A stretch of 42,892 nt of DNA, from the NCBI GenBank assembly GCA_964405375.1, contig CAYONQ010000013.1:1-42892 (forward strand). The letters are read 5' to 3'. The position numbers and the translations under genes are program-made. The notes beneath the pieces were generated by a model. It saw only the letters and a program-made list of their open reading frames with translations. It searched no databases and was not told where the DNA came from. Below, piece after piece: positions 7,699 to 14,125 of this stretch; the stretch's first letter is position 1; every line of letters begins with the position of its first letter. This DNA comes from CAYONQ01 sp964405375. Its GTDB lineage: Bacteria; Planctomycetota; Phycisphaerae; Sedimentisphaerales; Anaerobacaceae.

Positions 7699-7741
7699 CA
7701 CGCCCCGTTAGAAGTAAGACGTCAATTTCTAACGGGGCACG
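7699..7741. mobile_element. 35-bp hairpin micro-element with 4-bp flanking duplication
   Basis: CCCCGTTAGAA ... TTCTAACGGGG (7703-7737), perfect 11-bp arms and a 13-nt loop holding GACGTC. It is bounded on both sides by CACG (7699-7702 and 7738-7741). Removing the element and one CACG restores CCACGAATAAACAC, which is present uninterrupted at 39046-39059, so this looks like an insertion into an older repeat. Confidence 0.55.
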
Positions 7742-8019
7742 AATAAACACAAATCGGCACAGGTTTGTTTTAGCCACAGAGCACACCGAGAACACAGAGG
7801 TTTTTTGTTTCAACGGCAATCTGCAATTGCCCTGAATCCAAAGCTTTGCGCCTTACTTGCAAGTAAACTTGCCGTCGGCACATCGCTTTGAATTTTCGGC
7901 TACGCCTTGTGTTGAAACAAAAAAACTTACACAGTTGTGCCTTCGCCTACGGCTTTTGTGATTGATTATTGATGAATGATTATTTGGAAACTGGATCCCC
8001 TGCTGCGAAGCCAAGATAG

Positions 8020-8055
8020 CCCCAGATAAAGACCCCTGCCTAAGACATTCTGGGG
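8020..8055. repeat. CCCCAGA...TCTGGGG hairpin repeat, long version
   Basis: CCCCAGATAAAGA ... ACATTCTGGGG with extra bases in the middle, compared with the compact copy at 8186-8208. Confidence 0.55.
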
Positions 8056-8076
8056 CAGGCGGGTTCTCGGGGACAC

Positions 8077-8097
8077 GGGGAAAAGGCAAAAGGGAAA
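8077..8097. repeat. Heptad repeat array (GGGAAAA-type), 3 units
   Basis: GGGGAAA AGGCAAA AGGGAAA; related to the array at 8236-8270. Confidence 0.5.
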
Positions 8098-8128
8098 AGG
8101 GATTTGAGATTGCTTCGGCCTTACGGCC

Positions 8129-8180
8129 TCGCAATGACGAATTGTCAAATAGATTCCTCGGCTTCGCTCGGAATGACAAC
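8129..8180. repeat. Dispersed intergenic repeat (AGATTCCTCG...CGCTCGGAATGACA)
   Basis: An imperfect dyad of the form AGATTCCTCGGCTTCGCTCGGAATGACA. Related sequences occur at 11527-11637, 23794-23830, 37119-37141 and, as a hairpin, at 40996-41015. Such elements often give spurious frames translating as SFRAKPRNL. Confidence 0.65.
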
Positions 8181-8185
8181 TGGGC

Positions 8186-8208
8186 CCCCAGATAAAGACA
8201 TTCTGGGG
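8186..8208. repeat. CCCCAGA...TCTGGGG hairpin repeat, compact copy
   Basis: CCCCAGATAAAGACATTCTGGGG-type hairpin: 7-bp perfect arms and a 9-nt loop. It follows directly after the AATGACA end of the dispersed repeat. Confidence 0.6.
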
Positions 8209-8235
8209 TCTTCGCTTCGCTACGAGGGGCTTGAG

Positions 8236-8270
8236 GGGGAAAGGGAAAAGTTAAAAGGCAAAAGGGAAAA
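8236..8270. repeat. Heptad repeat array (GGGAAAA-type), 5 units
   Basis: GGGGAAA GGGAAAA GTTAAAA GGCAAAA GGGAAAA, each 7 nt. Confidence 0.75.
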
Positions 8271-8418
8271 AGAGTGAGATTGTGGGGTTGGGTTCGCCAC
8301 GGGCGGATCTTTGATTTCGAGAGTGTGTGGTGTTAGTTTTATTGGCCGAAAGTATCGGTTGAATTAAGACAGGCAATTAGTTTCGTATCTCACTTCGACA
8401 AGTTCAGTGTAAACTCCT

Positions 8419-8523
8419 CTGGTATCTCGCATCTCGTATCTCGTGAATCGTATCTCGTGAATCGTATCTCGTGAATCGTATCTCGTGAATCGTATCTCGT
8501 ATGTCGTATGTAGTATGTCGTAT
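8419..8523. repeat. Heptad repeat array (CTCGTAT/ATCGTAT), 15 units
   Basis: Fifteen consecutive 7-mers: CTGGTAT, CTCGCAT, CTCGTAT, then CTCGTGA-ATCGTAT repeated four times, then CTCGTAT, GTCGTAT, GTAGTAT, GTCGTAT. The central part is a clean 14-bp tandem. It is the longest array in the window and lies in a gene-free stretch of about 1.8 kb (6840-8678). Confidence 0.9.
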
Positions 8524-8678
8524 CCTTCGACTACGCTCCCCTATGGGACAGGCAGGACATGGTTTTTAGTTTTGAGTTGGGTGGAATTCTCAGGTGGGGT
8601 CGGGGCTTTTAGCTTTTCATTGTCGGATTTTGTGGGTAAAATGGTGCGATGAAGTTACCATTTTTGAAAGGGGATAAA

Positions 8679-9110
8679 ATGTGGCTGCCCAAACTCGAAC
8701 GTGACCTACTCGTTTATTATTATAAGAAATTTCAAAAACTACCCGCGACCCACCTTGTTATCTCAGACGTTTTCGAAGTAGATTTGGATGAGTTTATTCG
8801 AGAGTGCCGTTATATTTCAAGCACAAAAGTAGTCAGGAAGATTGACGATGCGAATGTACGTTTGACCGAACGGGAGCTTATTGGGGTTACAAGGTTGTTG
8901 GGGGGAGGTAATTACGGCAAACGCGACGTGAGACTGAGCATTGAAGCAAAAGACCTTGGGCGAAAATACAATAATTTTTTTGACCGAGTCGGTTTGTGGT
9001 GTGCTGCCATAGAGCACCGATGGCTGTGGGCCATAATTATATTTCTTGCAGGATGTTTGGTTAAATGGCTGTTTGATTTATTGCTTATGATTATCAAAAA
9101 CAATAAGTAA
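8679..9110 (+). CDS. Hypothetical protein with C-terminal membrane anchor
   Basis: 143 residues from ATG 8679 (MWLPKLERDLLVYYYKKF), preceded by GAAAGGGGAT, a good ribosome binding site. An ATG at 8649 in the same frame has no such site, and its codons belong to a leader shared with the gene at 10549, so the later start is preferred. The soluble part (1-120) is mixed charge. Residues about 121-138 (WAIIIFLAGCLVKWLFDLLL) form one transmembrane helix, leaving a short inner tail KNNK. That tail is encoded by the boundary repeat shared with the following genes. Family not recognised. First of five small rightward genes. Confidence 0.65.
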   Translation: MWLPKLERDLLVYYYKKFQKLPATHLVISDVFEVDLDEFIRECRYISSTKVVRKIDDANVRLTERELIGVTRLLGGGNYGKRDVRLSIEAKDLGRKYNNFFDRVGLWCAAIEHRWLWAIIIFLAGCLVKWLFDLLLMIIKNNK

Positions 9111-9137
9111 ATCGGCGGGCAATCGTTAAAATGGTGG
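9096..9137. repeat. Cassette-boundary repeat, copy A
   Basis: AAAAACAATAAGTAAATCGG (9096-9115), 4 nt, then CAATCGTTAAAATGGTGG (9120-9137). It covers the stop codon of the upstream gene and the leader of the next. Other copies are at 10048-10096 and 10457-10494. Confidence 0.85.
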
Positions 9138-9176
9138 GGCGAAAGCAGACTATCCTGAATGTAGAGAATTGAAACA

Positions 9177-10058
9177 GTGAAAAAGGCCAAGAAGCGCAAA
9201 GCAAAAAGCAAGCGGACGAATGTACCTCAAGCCTCGCAGGAATATGTTCCGTCTTACGAGGAATTGCAAGCCAAACTTAAATCGACCAATTGGCCCAAAA
9301 CCACATTGTTTACCTTGCTTACAAATGCAAATAACAACAATCTAATATCTCTACTGAAGCTTAAAGGTTACTCGGGACTCTTGAGAGACTTGTTGGATGC
9401 TTTTGAAAAAGCAATTCAAAAACTTGCTTACTCCAATGAAGATGAACTGATGATTGTATCTTTATTTGCCCGCACTTATGGCAGCTTTTTTGCGAGCATT
9501 AGACTTGCGAGTAGCGGACAGCTGACAGATAGTTGGGCACAATCGCGAACCTGCCTTGAGAATGCTTTGTATGCTTTCTATATGCACGATGACCCCAGTC
9601 TTATTCACATTTGGACAAATCGACAGAAGACCGACCAAGATAGAAGGCAATGCAGAAAGCATTTTCAATATACTAAAATAATTGGCAAGCTGAAGGCCAA
9701 CCATCCCAGACTTGCGAATCAGACGGACAAACTCTATCAGATGTGTATTGATTATGGCGCCCACCCAACTGAATGGTCGGTCGCAATAAATTGGCAACTC
9801 CTACAAAAGGGCGGTAGGCAGGTGACAAGGCTAAGCCTCTTGAATCGTGACGAAACTTTTATGCGGGGTTGTTTAGCGCTTAATGCAAACGTAGGGCTAC
9901 GTGTGTTATCAATTTTTAACTTGGTCTATTCTAATGAATTTAATGCAGCCAATATGCCAATTGTGATTTCCAATATTGAGAGAACATTCCGCGCAATTGC
10001 CCTTACAACTTCCCAAATGTTAAGGGCAGAAAGAACGAAAGGCGAGCAAAAACAATAA
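9177..10058 (+). CDS. Hypothetical protein, helical
   Basis: 293 residues from GTG 9177 (no strong ribosome binding site). The Lys/Arg-rich first 15 residues (KKAKKRKAKSKR) are followed by a largely helical protein: LTDSWAQSRTCLENALYAFYMHDDP in the middle and LRVLSIFNLVYSNEF near the end. The pattern of an Arg-Ser/Thr then Leu-Glu-Asn helix weakly recalls DUF5677-type proteins of mobile regions, but I would not assign it. The C-terminus KGEQKQ is encoded by the boundary repeat in a different frame from the KNNK tails of its neighbours, so the repeat was joined to the gene rather than inherited with it. No signal peptide or membrane segment. Confidence 0.65.
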   Translation: MKKAKKRKAKSKRTNVPQASQEYVPSYEELQAKLKSTNWPKTTLFTLLTNANNNNLISLLKLKGYSGLLRDLLDAFEKAIQKLAYSNEDELMIVSLFARTYGSFFASIRLASSGQLTDSWAQSRTCLENALYAFYMHDDPSLIHIWTNRQKTDQDRRQCRKHFQYTKIIGKLKANHPRLANQTDKLYQMCIDYGAHPTEWSVAINWQLLQKGGRQVTRLSLLNRDETFMRGCLALNANVGLRVLSIFNLVYSNEFNAANMPIVISNIERTFRAIALTTSQMLRAERTKGEQKQ

Positions 10059-10096
10059 GTAAATCGGGACGGCACATGGCAATTGTTAGAATGATG
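10048..10096. repeat. Cassette-boundary repeat, copy B
   Basis: The same 20-mer (10048-10067), a 12-nt spacer, then CAATTGTTAGAATGATG (10080-10096), a diverged version of the second half. With copy C it shares CGAGC before the 20-mer. Confidence 0.8.
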
Positions 10097-10129
10097 CTGT
10101 GAAGGTAAGAAAACACAGTAAGGAAAACT

Positions 10130-10471
10130 ATGGATGAAATTAACAAAGATTTCGATGGTGTTTCGTGGGAATGGAAAGGTAGGACGGCTATTAGAGACCT
10201 GAAGCCTATATGCCCTGAGTGCCAATATGAACTGGATATTGAAATGAGTGATATTAAGATTGAAGGTTACGATGAACTGACTAAGGATGGTGATTCGTCT
10301 CTAAAAATAACAGGAGTCCCTGTATCATATTTTTGTTCAAAGTGTAATTTTACTACTCCCACTTCCATAAATGGCATTGATGAGCCCAAGGATTTACGTA
10401 AAGCTGTTCTGAAAGAATTTGAACACAGACAACGCCTTATGGTGAGAAAGACGAGCAAAAACAATAAGTAA
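10130..10471 (+). CDS. Hypothetical zinc-ribbon-like protein
   Basis: 113 residues, ATG 10130 with AAGGA 6 nt upstream. It contains two CxxC pairs: CPEC (about residues 27-30) and CSKC (about 68-71), about 40 residues apart, the spacing of a zinc ribbon. Between them is an acidic stretch (IEMSDIKIEGYDELTKDGD). No other domain. The C-terminus SKNNK comes from boundary repeat copy C. The gene at 10549 also carries a CPEC motif, so zinc-binding small proteins recur in this run. Function unknown. Confidence 0.65.
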   Translation: MDEINKDFDGVSWEWKGRTAIRDLKPICPECQYELDIEMSDIKIEGYDELTKDGDSSLKITGVPVSYFCSKCNFTTPTSINGIDEPKDLRKAVLKEFEHRQRLMVRKTSKNNK

Positions 10472-10494
10472 ATCGGCAATCGTTAAAATGGTGG
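10457..10494. repeat. Cassette-boundary repeat, copy C
   Basis: 20-mer at 10457-10476 joined directly to CAATCGTTAAAATGGTGG (10477-10494). The following bases GCGATG..TTTTGAAAGAGGATA match the leader upstream of 8679, so the module continues past the repeat. Confidence 0.85.
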
Positions 10495-10548
10495 AGTGAG
10501 AGCGATGCTTTTGAAAGAGGATAGAACCAATCCGAGAGGACAATAGCT

Positions 10549-10908
10549 GTGACTGTGGAAAAGAACGAGAAAATAAAGAAAGAATGCGAGTTTCTGAAAA
10601 GTTTGGCGGGAAGACGCCCAGATAATGAATTACACGACCTCATAGCCGAAAGTCAGACAGAACATAGGGGTGATTCTACTCCTAAAGTCCGAGAGAGACA
10701 TTGGGTGATAGATTTGGCTCGTTTGTGTGGGTACGAAGGAACAGTAACTTATGGACAGATAGATTTCGAGTTACTCGGAAAAGATAGGAAAGGATTTCTT
10801 TACTTCAGATGTCCAGAGTGTAAGCGACACTTGCAATATGACCCTATAACAGGAAAAATCAGAAGCCGAAAAGGTATCTCTGGCTTGCTTTTTGGAAGAT
10901 TTAGTTAG
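10549..10908 (+). CDS. Hypothetical protein with a CPEC motif
   Basis: 119 residues from GTG 10549, with GAGAGGA about 8 nt upstream. The N-terminus is charged (EKNEKIKKECEFLKSLAGRRPDNELHDLI). A central segment, RERHWVIDLARLCGYEGTVTYGQIDFELLG, is followed by FRCPECKRHLQYDPITGKIRSRKG near the C-terminus. Only one CxxC is present, so metal binding would need a dimer or another ligand. Downstream, GATGAGCGAAAAGAATAAA resembles a decayed boundary repeat. Not recognised as a known family. Confidence 0.6.
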   Translation: MTVEKNEKIKKECEFLKSLAGRRPDNELHDLIAESQTEHRGDSTPKVRERHWVIDLARLCGYEGTVTYGQIDFELLGKDRKGFLYFRCPECKRHLQYDPITGKIRSRKGISGLLFGRFS

Positions 10909-10976
10909 GCCAAAGGATGAGCGAAAAGAATAAATTGCAGGTGATGAAGTAGAGATTACTGAACGGAGAAAAGAAA

Positions 10977-11378
10977 ATGAATATTGAAGCGTTTTTATTG
11001 TGTGATTGTGCGACGGAAAGCGGCGGGAAGCTGAATGTTTTAGGGGCGTTTGACAATATATTTGCCAAGAAAATGCCGGTTGTGCATCCGGCCTGTACCG
11101 TTGCAATAAGGATACGGTTTGAGAAGATTGAAGAGGGCGGCCATAATGTAAGGGTCGATGTGATTGACCAGGACGGCAAGGCGATAATTCCGAGATTAGA
11201 GGGGAATATATCTGTAAAAGTCGGGGCTGACATTGGCTCATCTGTAGCTAATCTTGTTCTAAATATTCAAAGATTGAAATTTGAAAATTACGGACAATAT
11301 AGAATTGACGTGGCAATTGACGGACAAGTAAGAGGAACTTTGCCTCTAAGCGTGAGAGAATTGGCGAATATGGCTTAA
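10977..11378 (+). CDS. DUF6941-like protein
   Basis: 133 residues, ATG 10977 with CGGAGAAAAG upstream. It begins MNIEAFLLCDCATESGGKLNVLGAFDNIFAKKMP, the pattern of the DUF6941 family (a short, all-beta protein whose conserved opening is ..LLCD.A....GKL...G.FD.I). The rest alternates beta strands (TVAIRIRFEKIEEGGHNVRVDVIDQDGK; GQYRIDVAIDGQVRGTLPLSV). Family members are of unknown function and usually stand alone. Last of the small rightward genes; no boundary repeat follows its stop. Confidence 0.75.
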   Translation: MNIEAFLLCDCATESGGKLNVLGAFDNIFAKKMPVVHPACTVAIRIRFEKIEEGGHNVRVDVIDQDGKAIIPRLEGNISVKVGADIGSSVANLVLNIQRLKFENYGQYRIDVAIDGQVRGTLPLSVRELANMA

Positions 11379-11462
11379 TCTACAATTGGCAGCTTAAGCT
11401 ATTTTTGCTAATGGCTGCCGGCAAAGCTGGTTGGGTGTGCAAGAATAGGATGGGGTGGAGTT

Positions 11463-11490
11463 CAATTTACGATTTACGATTTGTGATCCA
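11463..11490. repeat. Heptad repeat array (CGATTTA-type), 4 units
   Basis: CAATTTA CGATTTA CGATTTG TGATCCA. Part of the gene-free 11379-11768 spacer, which otherwise holds dispersed GATTTCTCG-type repeats. Confidence 0.6.
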
Positions 11491-11526
11491 TTCGACGTTG
11501 CTCAGGACAGGTTTACGATTGTGTTT

Positions 11527-11637
11527 TTGAGATTCTTCACTTCGTTCCCCGCACTAAATAAAGGCCATTTAGGACGGGGCAAGCAGAATGACAGGTTAAA
11601 ATAGATTTCTCGATTCGCTGCGCTCGCTCGAAATGAC
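11527..11637. repeat. Dispersed repeat interrupted by a CCCCG...CGGGG hairpin
   Basis: GATTCTTCACTTCGTT (from 11531) and CAGAATGACA (11584 on) are the two halves of the dispersed repeat seen uninterrupted at 23794-23830. Between them is the 33-nt hairpin CCCCGCACTAAAT ... ATTTAGGACGGGG (11547-11579; two mismatches in 13-bp arms). A second dispersed copy, AGATTTCTCG...CTCGAAATGAC, follows. Confidence 0.6.
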
Positions 11638-11706
11638 TGGGGGAATGTCGAATATCTCCGCTTGGGGACGCCTGACGGCGGAATGTCGAAGTAAAGAGGG
11701 GGATTT

Positions 11707-11741
11707 TCTGATTTACAATTTTCGATTGATGATTTACAATT
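11707..11741. repeat. Heptad repeat array (TACAATT-type), 5 units
   Basis: TCTGATT TACAATT TTCGATT GATGATT TACAATT, ending 28 nt before the next start codon. Confidence 0.7.
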
Positions 11742-11768
11742 GTGCTATCGTTTTAAGAGAGGTGTATT

Positions 11769-12527
11769 GTGCCGGATACGTTTGCCGTAACTGTAATTTT
11801 TATTGTTCTGGCTGGGTTTGTGGCTGCTTTCGTCAGGAAAAGGAGCAGAGATAAATGTCTGAAGGACTTCTCGGATAATATGGTGACGCTGGAAGGGACG
11901 AGCGGCGAGGAAATCAGCGGTGAATTGAACGTGGAAAATACAGGTCTGGAATTTGTTTATCCGAACAAACAGACAGGAAAACAAGGCCAGGAGGAGACAA
12001 GCTATATTCTGTATAAATACGAGTATCCCAAGATTGCGGTCTTGATTCGCTACCATAACCAATTAAGCGAGCGCAATAAGAAGGAAAGGGAGCGGGAATT
12101 AGAAAGGACGTATCATCCGACACTGCTGCGGAGACTTAAAAGAAGAACAGTAAATGTCTTCAAGACGGTGCGAGATTCGGTGATGGAGGTTATGAATATG
12201 CTAATCAGCCAGGCCAAGGGGGGCGGTGCGGGTGGTGCGGTGCTGACCTCTCAAGATAAGTATGTCTCGCAGATGAAGCAGGAGCTGGTTGGTTCTGTGG
12301 GGACGTCTTTCGAGCCATTGTTAGAGAGATATATCGGCCACAAGGTCGTGCTTGAGCTGATGAAGGGTGAGAAGATGTTCGAATACTGCGGTGTGCTGAA
12401 GGAATATACGGCGGAGTTTGTTGAAGTTATGGATGTTGACTACAAGACGGAAGAGGGCCAGCGGGGCAGGAAGGCGGATTTGGTTGTGCTTCGGAAATAC
12501 GGTGTCGTTCGGCATCTCGGGGAGTAG
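11769..12527 (+). CDS. Membrane-anchored hypothetical protein
   Basis: 252 residues from GTG 11769, with AGAGGTG 6 nt upstream. Residues about 3-22 (DTFAVTVIFIVLAGFVAAFV) form one N-terminal transmembrane helix; a basic RKRSRDKC stretch then suggests the remainder is cytoplasmic. The body has a beta-rich part (VTLEGTSGEEISGELNVENTGLEFVYPN, about 37-65), a charged helix (ERNKKERERELERTYH), a Gly-rich loop (KGGGAGGA) and a C-terminal beta part (GHKVVLELMKGEKMFEYCGVLKEYTAEFVEVMDVDY) that resembles an Sm-like or PRC-type fold, by eye only. Family not recognised. Convergent with zwf, 15 nt away. Confidence 0.7.
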   Translation: MPDTFAVTVIFIVLAGFVAAFVRKRSRDKCLKDFSDNMVTLEGTSGEEISGELNVENTGLEFVYPNKQTGKQGQEETSYILYKYEYPKIAVLIRYHNQLSERNKKERERELERTYHPTLLRRLKRRTVNVFKTVRDSVMEVMNMLISQAKGGGAGGAVLTSQDKYVSQMKQELVGSVGTSFEPLLERYIGHKVVLELMKGEKMFEYCGVLKEYTAEFVEVMDVDYKTEEGQRGRKADLVVLRKYGVVRHLGE

Positions 12528-12542
12528 GTTTTTCAATGCAGG

Positions 12543-14093
12543 TCAAGGTGCGGCAAGTTTTCGCCAGGAGCGGCCGTCAGCGTTGATTAGAGCGTCGGCT
12601 TCGGTGAAGCTCTGCGAGCCGGCGGGATACCGGTAAGGAATAGAGTCGTCATTTTCCCAGCTTTGAAGGACGGGCGTCAACAGTCGCCAGGCCACTTCTA
12701 CGCTGTCATATCTGTTGAACAGTGTCTGGTCGCCGAGCATACAGTCCAGCAGCAATCTCTGGTATGCTTCCGGCATATCGACGAGGAAGATGCTTTTGTA
12801 GTCAAAACTCATACTCAGGGTGGTAATGCAGATTTTTGAGCCGGGGCGTTTGGCCTGGAAACTCAGCGAGATACCTTCATCGGGCTGTATCTGCAAGACA
12901 AGGACATTGGGCGGCGTATCGGCGAGGTCGGCTGATGCGAACATAGAATGGGGGACTTTTTTGAAAGTGATTGCGATTTCGGTATCCTTGTCGGAGAGTC
13001 GCTTGCCGGTTCGAAGGTAGAAAGGGACGTCCTTCCATCGCCAGTTGTCAATGAAGAGCTTTGCGGCGACGAAGGTTTCGGTCCTGGAGTTTGGGTCTAT
13101 GCCGGGTTCCTGACGGTAGCCGGGCAGTTCCTTTCCGTCTATCGAGCCCGGGCCGTACCGGCCTCGAACGATGAATTCGCCCAGCCGGCTCAGGTCAAAC
13201 GACCGAATAGAGCGCAGCAGCTTGACTTTTTCATCACGAATGTGGTCTGCTTCGAAGGATGTGGGCGGTTCCATTGCCGCTAAGGCGAGCATCTGGAGCA
13301 TATGGTTCTGGAACATATCCCGAAGCGCGCCGGTTTTGTCGTAATAGCCGTGGCGGTGCTCGACACCAAGCTTCTCGGCGATTGTAATCTGGACGCTGTC
13401 GATGTAGCTGCGGTTCCAGAGGGGTTCGAAAATCGCATTTGCGAAACGGAATATGAGGATGTTCTGGACGGTGTCTTTGCCGAGGTAATGGTCAATGCGA
13501 TAGACTTGCGATTCGCTAAAACAGCGGCTGATATTATCGTTCAGCTCTGCGGCGGTTTTCAGGTCTCTGCCGAAGGGCTTTTCCACAATTAGCTTGATGT
13601 TTCGTTTTTCGCCGGCAGTTGCAGGACAGGCCAGGGCCGCTTGGCCAAGATGGTCCACTATTGTGGTGTACAGAAACGGAGGGACGGCGAGGTAGAAAAT
13701 GAGATCGTCGCGGACGTTGTGCTTTTTGTCTAACTGCGTGAGCTTTGCTTTGATGCGTTCATAAAAGGCGGCGTCAGTATAGTCGCCGTCTATGTAATAG
13801 AGCTTTGCTGTGAAGGCGTTCAAATCCTTTGCAGATACATTGCTGGTGTTGCCCCGTATCGCCTGTTTTGCGAGCTTGCGAAAATCGGTGTCTGAGAGTT
13901 TTTTTCTGCCGCAGCCCAGCAGATAAAACCTTTCATCGAGCAAATCCTGAGTGAAGAGCTCAAAGACGGCGGCGAGCAGCTTTCTGCGGGTCAGGTCGCC
14001 GGAGGCGCCGAAGACGACGATGGCGTTAGGGCCGGGTTTTGTCTCCGCACAGAGGATGTCGTGCCGGGTTACGGATGGTCGAATCTTCTGCAT
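12543..14093 (-). CDS. zwf: Glucose-6-phosphate 1-dehydrogenase
   Basis: 516 residues from ATG 14093, matching G6PDH end to end. The NADP-binding motif GASGDLTRRKL is near the N-terminus; YRIDHYLGK carries the catalytic His and substrate Lys; KPFGRD and RWKDVPFYLRTGKRL are conserved further on. It oxidises glucose 6-phosphate to 6-phosphogluconolactone, giving NADPH for the oxidative pentose phosphate pathway. The frame is open to 14129, overlapping the upstream gene's stop, but ATG 14093 has GGAAAGTAACT before it and gives the usual N-terminal length. No phosphogluconolactonase or gnd lies nearby. It follows the 1168-residue secreted protein gene by about 30 nt and could be co-transcribed. 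Confidence 0.95.
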   Translation of the reverse strand: MQKIRPSVTRHDILCAETKPGPNAIVVFGASGDLTRRKLLAAVFELFTQDLLDERFYLLGCGRKKLSDTDFRKLAKQAIRGNTSNVSAKDLNAFTAKLYYIDGDYTDAAFYERIKAKLTQLDKKHNVRDDLIFYLAVPPFLYTTIVDHLGQAALACPATAGEKRNIKLIVEKPFGRDLKTAAELNDNISRCFSESQVYRIDHYLGKDTVQNILIFRFANAIFEPLWNRSYIDSVQITIAEKLGVEHRHGYYDKTGALRDMFQNHMLQMLALAAMEPPTSFEADHIRDEKVKLLRSIRSFDLSRLGEFIVRGRYGPGSIDGKELPGYRQEPGIDPNSRTETFVAAKLFIDNWRWKDVPFYLRTGKRLSDKDTEIAITFKKVPHSMFASADLADTPPNVLVLQIQPDEGISLSFQAKRPGSKICITTLSMSFDYKSIFLVDMPEAYQRLLLDCMLGDQTLFNRYDSVEVAWRLLTPVLQSWENDDSIPYRYPAGSQSFTEADALINADGRSWRKLAAP

Positions 14094-14125
14094 AGTTACT
14101 TTCCTATTAGAGCCGATGCAGGCGG

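Noticed and set aside
7853..8179. 108-codon reverse frame containing SFRAKPRNL
   Set aside because: It translates a dispersed intergenic repeat known to give this peptide in many genomes; no ribosome binding site.
8419..8523. CRISPR array
   Set aside because: Units are 7 or 14 bp with no unique spacers and no cas genes nearby; it is a simple tandem.
8649..10960. Integron cassette array
   Set aside because: The boundary repeat has no RYYYAAC/GTTRRRY pair and no extended imperfect palindrome, and no integrase is present.
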